The notes under the pieces were generated by a model that was not told the DNA's origin, ran no database searches, and worked only from the letters and a program-made list of their open reading frames with translations. The position numbers and the translations under genes are program-made. A DNA stretch of 64,000 nucleotides from Flavonifractor sp. An112 (lineage in GTDB: Bacteria; Bacillota; Clostridia; Oscillospirales; Oscillospiraceae): assembly GCF_002161085.1 (NCBI RefSeq), contig NZ_NFLU01000002.1, positions 1-64,000 on the forward strand, read 5' to 3'. Position 1 is the first letter of the stretch. Each line of letters begins with the position of its first letter. Below, in pieces: positions 41,345 through 47,249 of the stretch.

Positions 41345-42146
41345 GGCGCTCCACCTCCCTCCTGGCTGCTGGGGCTTGTCCGCCTCTCAAGGGGAACACA
41401 CCCTTCCAGCTGTTGGTCACGGACTCCCGGACGATCTGGAGCTTCAGCTCCCGGGAGCCGTCCGCCAGCTTGTCCAGTTTGTTGAGCAGGGTGGAGATAG
41501 CTCTGGGGGAGTCCACCGCCTTCTTGGCAGAGCGCACCTCCATCAGGTCATCCAGGGCCTGGGCCAGTTCCTGATCCTCTCCGGTATACGCGTGGAGCAT
41601 GGCCTGGACCGTCTGCTTGTCCCCTTTCAGGGCCCTCCGTTCCCCCTTGGGGGGTAAGGGGGGATAATATAACTGGTCAGTAACTGTTTCCTTATTACAT
41701 TTCCCCGTCTGGTGAAATGGTTGTCCCTGTTTGGTGAAATCCATTTCACCATCTGGTGAAATGGGATGCGGGGGCTCTTTATCGTCAGAATCGCCCATAT
41801 CACCGTCCGGTGAAGTGAGACAAACAAGGAGCCCATAGGCCTCCAGCACCGGGTCTGTCAGGGCGTACCACACCGTGCGATCCGTCTTATCCTGGCTGAA
41901 GTTCCCGGTGAGCAGCGCCCCGTCCTCCTTCAGCTTGGCCACGATCCTTTCTACCTGCCGCCGGGTCCAGAAGGGAAACAACTTGGTCAGGGCGTCCAGG
42001 GTATTGTAGGTCCAGGTACGGCCCTCATGGAAGTGCCGCCCATTGGCCTGGTTCTTGGCTACCCAGAATGCCATGGCATGGAGGAAGATGGCCCCGTTGA
42101 CGCCGTGGCGCTGGGCCAGTTCGGCATTGAAATGGTACTCAGTCAA
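41334..42146 (-). CDS. Replication initiator (DnaD/phage replisome organiser-like) containing origin-like repeats
   Basis: 270 residues. No ATG is suitable; TTG at 42146 follows AAGGGGG at nine bases, while a TTG at 42155 is the alternative. The N-terminal winged helix is YHFNAELAQRHGVNGAIFLH through TYNTLDALTKLFPFWTRRQV, then ERIVAKLKEDGALLTGNF. The C-terminal half is helical. The middle is a low-complexity linker whose DNA carries 22-bp-spaced repeats (41698-41817). It should load the adjacent DnaB-like helicase. Confidence 0.82.
   Translation of the reverse strand: MTEYHFNAELAQRHGVNGAIFLHAMAFWVAKNQANGRHFHEGRTWTYNTLDALTKLFPFWTRRQVERIVAKLKEDGALLTGNFSQDKTDRTVWYALTDPVLEAYGLLVCLTSPDGDMGDSDDKEPPHPISPDGEMDFTKQGQPFHQTGKCNKETVTDQLYYPPLPPKGERRALKGDKQTVQAMLHAYTGEDQELAQALDDLMEVRSAKKAVDSPRAISTLLNKLDKLADGSRELKLQIVRESVTNSWKGVFPLRGGQAPAARREVERHVE
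41698..41817. repeat. Iteron-like repeats inside the initiator gene, candidate phage origin
   Basis: (G/A)T(C/T)TGGTGAAAT occurs at 41707, 41729 and 41751, a spacing of exactly 22 bp, which is not a codon multiple. A related copy GTCCGGTGAAGTG starts at 41804. Inverted halves make CCATTTCACCA-TC-TGGTGAAATGG at 41741-41764 a perfect palindrome. Initiator genes of lambdoid and Firmicute phages often carry the origin in this way. Confidence 0.65.
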
Positions 42147-42160
42147 ACTTCCCAACCCCC

Positions 42161-42189
42161 TTGTAAAATCCGGCCATTTGTGGTATAAT
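42161..42189 (+). promoter_or_regulatory. Promoter of the predicted small RNA
   Basis: TTGTAA (42161-42166), 17-bp spacer, TATAAT (42184-42189). It points opposite to the replication genes. The start site is predicted at about 42194-42197. Confidence 0.65.
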
Positions 42190-42193
42190 AATT

Positions 42194-42264
42194 ATGGTTT
42201 TCATGCACGAAACCATCGTTTGGCCTCTCTGTCTGCGCCCACAGACAGGGGGGCCTTTCTTTTT
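42194..42264 (+). ncRNA. Predicted antisense-type small RNA targeting the parA start
   Basis: About 70 nt bounded by the promoter at 42161 and a terminator: a 14-bp stem with two G-U pairs (42222-42235 with 42242-42255), then TTTCTTTTT. The 5' part forms a 7-bp stem (42194-42200 with 42210-42216) with loop TCATGCACG. Bases 42196-42213 are identical to 39653-39670 on the plus strand, that is, perfectly complementary to 18 nt of parA mRNA covering its start codon. There is no ORF or ribosome site. An operator shared by both places is the alternative reading. Confidence 0.6.
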
Positions 42265-42266
42265 GC

Positions 42267-42449
42267 CTAATCATGAGACGCACCCCGCTCTCTCTGTTCC
42301 CGGATGGCGCGTCCATCCCGGATAAATCCCAGGATCATCCGCAGCACATCATCCGGCAGAGTATGGGTCTCAAGGTATGTACTCAGATCCTCACAGATAG
42401 AGCCATCCGCCATGATATTGGTTACCTTGACCTTGCTCATATCGACCAT
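42267..42449 (-). CDS. Small conserved-type phage protein
   Basis: 60 residues from ATG 42449, with AGGAGG upstream. KVTNIMADGSICEDLSTYLE and THTLPDDVLRMILGFIRDGR form a short beta-then-helix protein seen widely in clostridial prophages. Function unknown. It overlaps no other gene and is followed by the sRNA locus on the opposite strand. Confidence 0.7.
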   Translation of the reverse strand: MVDMSKVKVTNIMADGSICEDLSTYLETHTLPDDVLRMILGFIRDGRAIREQRERGASHD

Positions 42450-42493
42450 TGCGCGCCACCTCCTTTTTCCATTTATGCTGCCGCCGGGTTGTC

Positions 42494-42943
42494 CTATGAG
42501 GACTCCCGGGCACACCGCAGCTCCAGCGCGGCCTCCACGATCTCCTGTAGGTCCTCCAGGATGGCATCGAACTCGGGCCGCTCCCCGTCATCGATGACGT
42601 TGTCCTCCGCGATCCGCAGCAGCCGCCGGTCGGCATGGGACTCTGCAAAAGCAAAGATCCGGTTGGTCAGCTTGGCGCTGGCCTCCAGTACGGATCTGGG
42701 CCGGATCTCCGGCACTACGCTCTTGTACAGGTCATCAGTCTCTTGTAGATGCTGCAAGGCCAAATACACGGCATTGTAAAGGATCGCCATCAGCCGCACC
42801 ACTTGATTGGGCGGAATCCGCTGGCCGGTCTCATAGGCCCGCAGGCTCTCCACGCTGATGCCCAGCCGCTCCGCTGCCGCTTCCTGGGTCAACCCGGCAG
42901 ACTTGCGGCAAATTTTATAGATATTCCGGCAATCGTCCAGCAT
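42494..42943 (-). CDS. XRE-type helix-turn-helix regulator
   Basis: 149 residues. The N-terminal XRE domain RKSAGLTQEAAAERLGISVE with SLRAYETGQRIPP is followed by a helical C-terminal domain (NAVYLALQHLQETDDLY ..). It lies at the start of the leftward replication operon and may control it. Larger than a Cro protein; perhaps an activator or second repressor. Confidence 0.82.
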   Translation of the reverse strand: MLDDCRNIYKICRKSAGLTQEAAAERLGISVESLRAYETGQRIPPNQVVRLMAILYNAVYLALQHLQETDDLYKSVVPEIRPRSVLEASAKLTNRIFAFAESHADRRLLRIAEDNVIDDGERPEFDAILEDLQEIVEAALELRCARESS

Positions 42944-42982
42944 GGTTATCTCCTCCTCTTCAGGATAAAATGGATCTGGGGA

Positions 42983-43192
42983 TCAGCTGGCGTCCCGCTC
43001 CTCCAGACCGTCCCGGCCATAGAGGGCGTCGATGGAGCAGTTCAGCAGGTCAGCCAGAGCGGGTAGCTTGTCCGCGCTGGGGTTGGCCTGCCCGTTTGCC
43101 CACTTGGAAACTGCATTGCTGGATACATTCAGTGCCGCCGCCACCTGAATTCCCTGGAGCCCCCTCGACTCCATGAGTTCTCTGATTTTCAA
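42983..43192 (-). CDS. Cro-like XRE repressor
   Basis: About 69 residues if translation starts at TTG 43192, close behind GGGGGGAGG; a TTG at 43225 would add 11 residues but lacks a ribosome site. HTH: LQGIQVAAALNVSSNAVSKW followed by ANGQANPSADKL. It is divergent from the plus-strand gene at 43275 and shares its control region. Likely a Cro/CI-type switch protein. Confidence 0.78.
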   Translation of the reverse strand: MKIRELMESRGLQGIQVAAALNVSSNAVSKWANGQANPSADKLPALADLLNCSIDALYGRDGLEERDAS

Positions 43193-43216
43193 CTTCCTCC
43201 CCCCTTCACTTTGGCC

Positions 43217-43245
43217 TTGTTCCAAACTGTTCGATATGGTATGAT
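43217..43245 (+). promoter_or_regulatory. Rightward promoter between cro-like gene and 43275 gene
   Basis: TTGTTC (43217-43222), 17-bp spacer, TATGAT (43240-43245), 30 bp before the GTG start at 43275. Confidence 0.55.
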
Positions 43246-43274
43246 TTAGCTATAGGTTTATTGAGGTGATGGGT

Positions 43275-43627
43275 GTGGGAAACATCTCAAGCGTTGATGA
43301 CATCGAGCTGTCCTCTTCAGAGCTCAAAGTGCTCCGAACCATCTTAAGGCAGGGAGCTACATCAGATGAACCTCTGCTACACGACATAGAACCCTATCCT
43401 TACCTGTATCGGACCGGACTAATAGAGCGGTTCTGCTCAGATGAATTTTCCTATGAGACCGTGCCGAACTGTCTATCCCCTTGAACGCAATTCGTGTGAG
43501 TGACTTAGGTCGTATGTACCTGGCACGTACTTCTCGGATCAATGGTGAGAATCGCCTGTCACTGTCACTGTCCGCTGTTGCGGTCCTCATTTCCCTTGCT
43601 GCTTTCATACGTTCCTTCTTCCCGTGA
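43275..43627 (+). pseudogene. Winged-helix-like membrane-tail protein, frameshifted
   Basis: GTG 43275 follows GAGGTGAT at five bases. The first frame (ELSSSELKVLRTILRQG .. YLYRTGLIERFCSDEF) ends at TGA after CLSP, at a CCCC run (43477-43480). In the -1 frame the protein continues NAIRVSDLGRMYLARTS to a C-terminal membrane helix (LSLSLSAVAVLISLAAFI) and stops at 43627. One added C would restore about 117 codons. Mutation, sequencing error or slippage cannot be told apart here. Confidence 0.55.
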
Positions 43628-43774
43628 ATCTGACGCCGTTGACTCAGGTATACGGAATACGCCTGTGCACATCGGGAGCAGGATACATTCCTCTCCCGTG
43701 TACCGTTCAAGTTCCTTCTTTAAATTCTCTTTTACTTCTCCAAACAGGTCACACGAGAATGAAAATAAAAGCAT
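43565..43774 (-). CDS. First gene of the leftward lytic transcript, small unknown protein
   Basis: 69 residues, ATG 43774 nine bases after AAGGGGGG. MLLFSFSCDLFGEVKENLKK then ELERYTGEECILLPMCTG. It begins about 48 bases after the predicted start of the strong leftward promoter at 43829. It overlaps the end of the frameshifted plus-strand gene by 63 bp. No family recognised. Confidence 0.6.
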   Translation of the reverse strand: MLLFSFSCDLFGEVKENLKKELERYTGEECILLPMCTGVFRIPESTASDSREEGTYESSKGNEDRNSGQ

Positions 43775-43828
43775 TTTAGTTTTCCCCCCTTCCTGATTTC
43801 CGGTAAACCTGTGGTTTGCTACGGGTTA

Positions 43829-43857
43829 ATCATAGTTCTGATTTTTGTAATTGTCAA
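43829..43857 (-). promoter_or_regulatory. Strong leftward (lytic) promoter
   Basis: On the minus strand: TTGACA (complement of 43852-43857), 17-bp spacer, TATGAT (complement of 43829-43834). The -35 lies within the 19-bp operator at 43845-43863. Confidence 0.82.
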
Positions 43858-43863
43858 TTACAA
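43845..43863. promoter_or_regulatory. Repressor operator (19-bp perfect dyad)
   Basis: TTGTAATTGTCAATTACAA: 9-bp arms around one base, covering the -35 of the leftward promoter. Binding would block lytic transcription. Confidence 0.75.
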
Positions 43864-43917
43864 AATATATATTTCGCAATTATCGTTTATCTGCACAATG
43901 CCTTACCATTATAAAAG

Positions 43918-43931
43918 AAATTGTGCAATTT
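43918..43931. promoter_or_regulatory. Second operator-like dyad before the repressor gene
   Basis: AAATTGTGCAATTT, with the same CAATT/AATTG half-site as the first operator, 18 bp before the repressor ATG. This suits autoregulation. Confidence 0.5.
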
Positions 43932-43948
43932 GTTAGGAGGATACGCCA

Positions 43949-44278
43949 ATGGATATTGTGGACAGAATCTTTCTATTGGTCGATAAGATATATCCTGAAC
44001 AACGTCAATTTGCAGAGGATTTGGGTATTCCTGCTCCTAGAATCAGCGAATGGAGAAGAAGAAAATCCACGTCTTACAATAAACGGCTTTCCCAAATTGC
44101 TGCTGTTTTGAATACTTCTGTGGAATACCTCCTGACTGGTAACGAAAGAACGCCCGTCGGCCTATCGGCCAACGGGCGTGAAGAGAAATTCGTCCAGTTG
44201 TTCAGCCAGCTCACGCCGGATCAGCAGGAGCTTGTTCTTGCTCAGCTAAAAGGGATCGTAGACGCGAAAGATAAATAA
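43949..44278 (+). CDS. CI-like XRE repressor
   Basis: 109 residues; AGGAGG eight bases before the ATG. HTH: RQFAEDLGIPAPRISEWRRR and TSVEYLLTG, a typical XRE domain, then a short C-terminal tail LFSQLTPDQQELVLAQLKGI, probably for oligomerisation. There is no LexA-like autocleavage domain. It is divergent from the lytic promoter and has dyads on both sides, so it is the best candidate for the lysogeny repressor. Its AT-rich DNA differs from the neighbours. Confidence 0.85.
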   Translation: MDIVDRIFLLVDKIYPEQRQFAEDLGIPAPRISEWRRRKSTSYNKRLSQIAAVLNTSVEYLLTGNERTPVGLSANGREEKFVQLFSQLTPDQQELVLAQLKGIVDAKDK

Positions 44279-44345
44279 GCTGCTGCTCCTCGGAGAGCTG
44301 TCGGAACAGTTCCAGCGCCTCAGTCATGATGTCATTCTGTACCAT
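44211..44345 (-). CDS. Mini-protein antisense to the repressor 3' end
   Basis: 44 residues, ATG 44345 about seven bases after GAAGGGGG. The core LFRQLSEEQQLIYLSRLRSL mirrors the repressor tail LFSQLTPDQQELVLAQLKGI in pattern, although it is encoded on the other strand; the two genes overlap tail to tail by 68 bp. It might heterodimerise with the repressor. Short and unproven, but the ribosome site is good. Confidence 0.45.
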   Translation of the reverse strand: MVQNDIMTEALELFRQLSEEQQLIYLSRLRSLLAEQEQAPADPA

Positions 44346-44485
44346 GAACAGACCCCCTTCCAAAAAGTATCGTTCACCTATAGGTAGAACAGGCCTGTTT
44401 GTTGTACGTTTTGGTACACCGAAGGAAGAAATTTGTCGAAAAAAATTTGATCCTAGGCCAGACACATAAAAGGAGTGCAATTATT

Positions 44486-45361
44486 ATGAAAAAAATAGTT
44501 CCCCCTTTGCTGACTCTTTCAATGCTCATAGCTTTATCTGCCTGCTCATCCGGGAACAATTCGACAGTAAATCCCAGCACTGCTTTACCATCCGAAAGTC
44601 TTGTCCCTGAGAAAAGCGCAAATAGTTCCGAAATAAGCAACCTGAGTATAGATGCTTACTCTTGGAACTATGATACAAATGAAGATTATCTTGTAACCTG
44701 TGAGGGATCATATTCCGGCGAAGTAGTTGATGGTGTACCAAACGGTTATGGTAGATTCGACTCTCAAAACGACTCCGGAGACACCTGGTACTATGAGGGA
44801 TACTTCAAAAATGGCCGATTCGATGGACAGGGCGGCGTTTATTGGTCTGATGGTTATTCTGAAGTAGGTACCTATATTGATGGTGCCTTTCGTCCAACAT
44901 ATCCGGAAATCCTTGAGTATTACTCAAAGTATGACGCCATCACATTTAACATGAATTCTTCCAGCAAGTCATTTGTTGAAGAACATCCGGATCTCTTTCC
45001 CGCCACAACAGAACAGGCCTCTACTGAAGTTGATGCACTGATTGATCCCTCTATCGGATACCCCCAGATTGAAAAGAGCCTGACCAGCGTCCAGGGCAAA
45101 CTATGTCTAAGAGAAAATGCATACGTAATTCAGGTTGGGGAGATTAACGAACGAGGAAGCGTGATCACTACCCTACTTGTTGGAGATGAAAATGGAGATT
45201 ATTTTTATATCATCTACAATGGTTCCCTTCCTGATGTCTATTCAGATATGTACATAGATTTCGTGGGATTACCCATTGCTATCACTTCTTTTGATAACAT
45301 TGGCGGAGGAGTAACCAACACCGCAGTCATTGCTGGAAGTTCTGTCCTTTTTGTTGAATAA
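44486..45361 (+). CDS. Lipoprotein with MORN-like repeats (lysogenic conversion candidate)
   Basis: 291 residues from ATG 44486 (AAGGAG ten bases before). Lipobox ALSACSSG, then a Ser/Asn linker. GSYSGEVVDGVPNGYGRF, WYYEGYFKNGRFDGQG and SEVGTYIDGAF are MORN-type repeats. The C-terminal 110 residues are a beta domain with no family. Expressed from the repressor side, so probably active in the lysogen and displayed on the cell surface. Upstream 44346-44485 holds two short palindromes (44376-44385, 44388-44399) but no clear promoter. Confidence 0.8.
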   Translation: MKKIVPPLLTLSMLIALSACSSGNNSTVNPSTALPSESLVPEKSANSSEISNLSIDAYSWNYDTNEDYLVTCEGSYSGEVVDGVPNGYGRFDSQNDSGDTWYYEGYFKNGRFDGQGGVYWSDGYSEVGTYIDGAFRPTYPEILEYYSKYDAITFNMNSSSKSFVEEHPDLFPATTEQASTEVDALIDPSIGYPQIEKSLTSVQGKLCLRENAYVIQVGEINERGSVITTLLVGDENGDYFYIIYNGSLPDVYSDMYIDFVGLPIAITSFDNIGGGVTNTAVIAGSSVLFVE

Positions 45362-45464
45362 TTTCACTAAGCGAAAAGTGAAAGGACATCTTTCCTGACT
45401 GGATACCAAGTGATAGGAAACATGGATATCCAGACTAATCATGAGGAATGAGAAGTAAGTCATT

Positions 45465-46094
45465 ATGAAAAAGTTATTGACAATTTTTCTCTGCTGCCTG
45501 ATGCTGACACCCCTGGCGGCCTGCGGAGGCAATGACACCTCCGCTACCCCGTCTCCCAGTCCAACAGTAGCGATACAAACTTTACCTCTGAGCGGAGAGC
45601 CTGTTGCTGGAATCTCCGTAGACACCACAGTCAATGAGTCTTCGTCCTGTGTAGACGTCACTATCTCCAATACAACAGAAGCAGATACATTATTCTCCGG
45701 CAACATTTCCGTACGCATGATGGACCGTTCCGGAAATATGGTCGGCAGCAAAACCTTCTTTGTAGAGGACATGGCTGCTGGAGCTGTGATTACAGGCAGC
45801 ATTCCCGTCAGCTCCACCGACGATCTCGGGGCAGAGTTTGGGGTCACAAATGACGTATTTGCCGCTCCCACGCCTACACCTACTCCTGAGCCTACGCCCA
45901 CGCCTGTGGCCACCCCAGCTCCAGTACAGTCAGTAGGCCAATTTGTAGGCAGCACAGAGTCGGATAAGTACCACTACCCGACCTGTCGCCATGCCAAGAA
46001 GATCTCCGGCGCCAACGAGATCTGGTTCACCAGCGCGGCAGATGCCCAATCCCACGGCTATACGGCCTGTAAAGTCTGCGACCCGCCGTCCTGA
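45465..46094 (+). CDS. Lipoprotein with C-terminal Ada-like metal-binding domain
   Basis: 209 residues. Lipobox PLAACGGN; an Ig-like middle (VDTTVNESSSCVDVTISNTT); a Thr-Pro linker with TPTPTPEPTPTP; and a C-terminus GSTESDKYHYPTCRHAKKIS .. ADAQSHGYTACKVC, the four-Cys/His Ada-type fold also found on secreted nucleases. Surface-anchored and probably expressed in the lysogen. A terminator follows. Function unknown. Confidence 0.8.
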   Translation: MKKLLTIFLCCLMLTPLAACGGNDTSATPSPSPTVAIQTLPLSGEPVAGISVDTTVNESSSCVDVTISNTTEADTLFSGNISVRMMDRSGNMVGSKTFFVEDMAAGAVITGSIPVSSTDDLGAEFGVTNDVFAAPTPTPTPEPTPTPVATPAPVQSVGQFVGSTESDKYHYPTCRHAKKISGANEIWFTSAADAQSHGYTACKVCDPPS

Positions 46095-46107
46095 TAACAA
46101 CACAAAA

Positions 46108-46135
46108 GCCGGGGCTCACGCCCCGGCCTCTTAAA
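46108..46135 (+). terminator. Terminator after the second lipoprotein gene
   Basis: GCCGGGGC-TCAC-GCCCCGGC (46108-46127), followed by CTCTT. The rest of 46136-46209 shows no gene. Confidence 0.65.
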
Positions 46136-46209
46136 ACGCCAAGAATCGAACATTTGTATTGTTCCGGTTCCTTAGTTGCAAAAAAGCCCCAACTTATCAG
46201 CTGAGGATT

Positions 46210-46824
46210 TTAATGTAAGTACTTCAACAGCTGGATCAGGTGTGTACCGCTCATTTCCGTACGCTCATCCTTATCCAGCTTTCGCTTTCCAAATTCCACA
46301 TACCCATTGTCACTATAGAATGACCTCAGACGATCAACGTCTTCACACTCCAGGTATACCACCTTGCCTCCGATGATTCGCTGAGCAAGCCGAATCTGAT
46401 CTTCAGCCATTTTCAACAGCTCGTCACCAGTAATCAGTTTATTATAGTCGTTGGTGTAATTCTTACCGAGTTGAGCAACCAGCGGAGCCATAATTACCAA
46501 ATCATTTTTAGCCGCACTTGGCATTGCAAATTTTCTTAAGCGTCTACCAAGTGTGCCGGAAACAGAGTGCTTATTCACTACAATATACTTGTTGGCAATC
46601 GTAAAATATCCGCAAATGACATTTTCCTTCCGGTAAGACGCATATACCAAAAAGGTCTGAGAAATCCCCTGCTTCGCGAAATCGATTGCAGATCTCTTTG
46701 TCAGAAACCGCTCAACATCCCCGTTCTTTGGACACGAAAAGGAGGAGAGGATCTCCCGACAGAAATCCTCTCCCTTTTCTTCTATGATGTCGCTGAGGGA
46801 CAGTATCGAATAACCTGCCATCAT
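46210..46824 (-). CDS. GNAT-like acetyltransferase, toxin candidate
   Basis: 204 residues. GNAT-like core: TFLVYASYRKENVICGYFTI, NDLVIMAPLVAQLGKNYTND, DQIRLAQRIIGGKVVYLECE and VDRLRSFYSDNGYVEFGKRK. Its ATG overlaps the stop of the 57-residue gene upstream (ATGA), the arrangement of an antitoxin-toxin pair. GNAT toxins acetylate aminoacyl-tRNA; this activity is inferred. Other options are protein acetylation or defence. Confidence 0.75.
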   Translation of the reverse strand: MMAGYSILSLSDIIEEKGEDFCREILSSFSCPKNGDVERFLTKRSAIDFAKQGISQTFLVYASYRKENVICGYFTIANKYIVVNKHSVSGTLGRRLRKFAMPSAAKNDLVIMAPLVAQLGKNYTNDYNKLITGDELLKMAEDQIRLAQRIIGGKVVYLECEDVDRLRSFYSDNGYVEFGKRKLDKDERTEMSGTHLIQLLKYLH

Positions 46825-46994
46825 TTATCTCCAAAAAAATCTTTGATTTTATCCTTCTGGATAGTCTGGCACGTTCTGGATATTCGGACCTCTTTGCTCT
46901 TTTTTCCCTTTGCGTGCTCAAGTGCTGTAGCAAAACCGCGGCATAGCGACTTGTCCCGGAAGCGGACATCTTTCAGGATGCTCTTTGTAGCCAT
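46821..46994 (-). CDS. Small antitoxin-like partner of the GNAT protein
   Basis: 57 residues from ATG 46994, with AAGGAGG seven bases upstream. Sequence MATKSILKDVRFRDKSLCRG, then ALEHAKGKKSKEVRIS and a C-terminus KDKIKDFFGDK. Basic with alternating helix and strand, like small DNA-binding antitoxins. Coupled to the GNAT gene by a 4-bp overlap. Confidence 0.7.
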   Translation of the reverse strand: MATKSILKDVRFRDKSLCRGFATALEHAKGKKSKEVRISRTCQTIQKDKIKDFFGDK

Positions 46995-47025
46995 AACCGC
47001 ACCTCCTTTACTATGCTACGCTTAT

Positions 47026-47031
47026 ATTATA
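47026..47031 (-). promoter_or_regulatory. Extended -10 of the GNAT/antitoxin operon
   Basis: On the minus strand TGC-TATAAT (TATAAT is the complement of 47026-47031), about 32 bp upstream of the ATG at 46994. No good -35, as expected with an extended -10. Between here and 47249 is non-coding; the integrase promoter is not clear. Confidence 0.5.
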
Positions 47032-47249
47032 GCAGCAGAATAGCCAAAAAAACACTGGGAAATTCTACGAAGTTCTTGTTAGCTTATTGTTGACTTTTTT
47101 AATCACACTATTTCAATGATGGCATTTGACGCTGTCCCTCACTTATGGTGTAACATTACTAAAAGTTGCACATTGAGATACACCCAAGTTCAAAATCTTT
47201 TAAAGACGCCAAATATAGACCATTGATATTAAGATAAGGAGGACGCCTC

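Noticed and set aside
41698-41817. CRISPR array
   Set aside because: The repeats are only 9-12 conserved bases at 22-bp spacing within a coding gene, with inverted copies; no spacers of constant length and no cas genes in the window.
43851-44111. 86-codon plus-strand frame over the operator and repressor start
   Set aside because: Overlaps the well-supported repressor gene in another register and begins within the operator region.
47050-47249. Integrase promoter from TTGACT/TTGACG hexamers
   Set aside because: Several -35-like hexamers occur but none has a convincing -10 at 16-18 bp.
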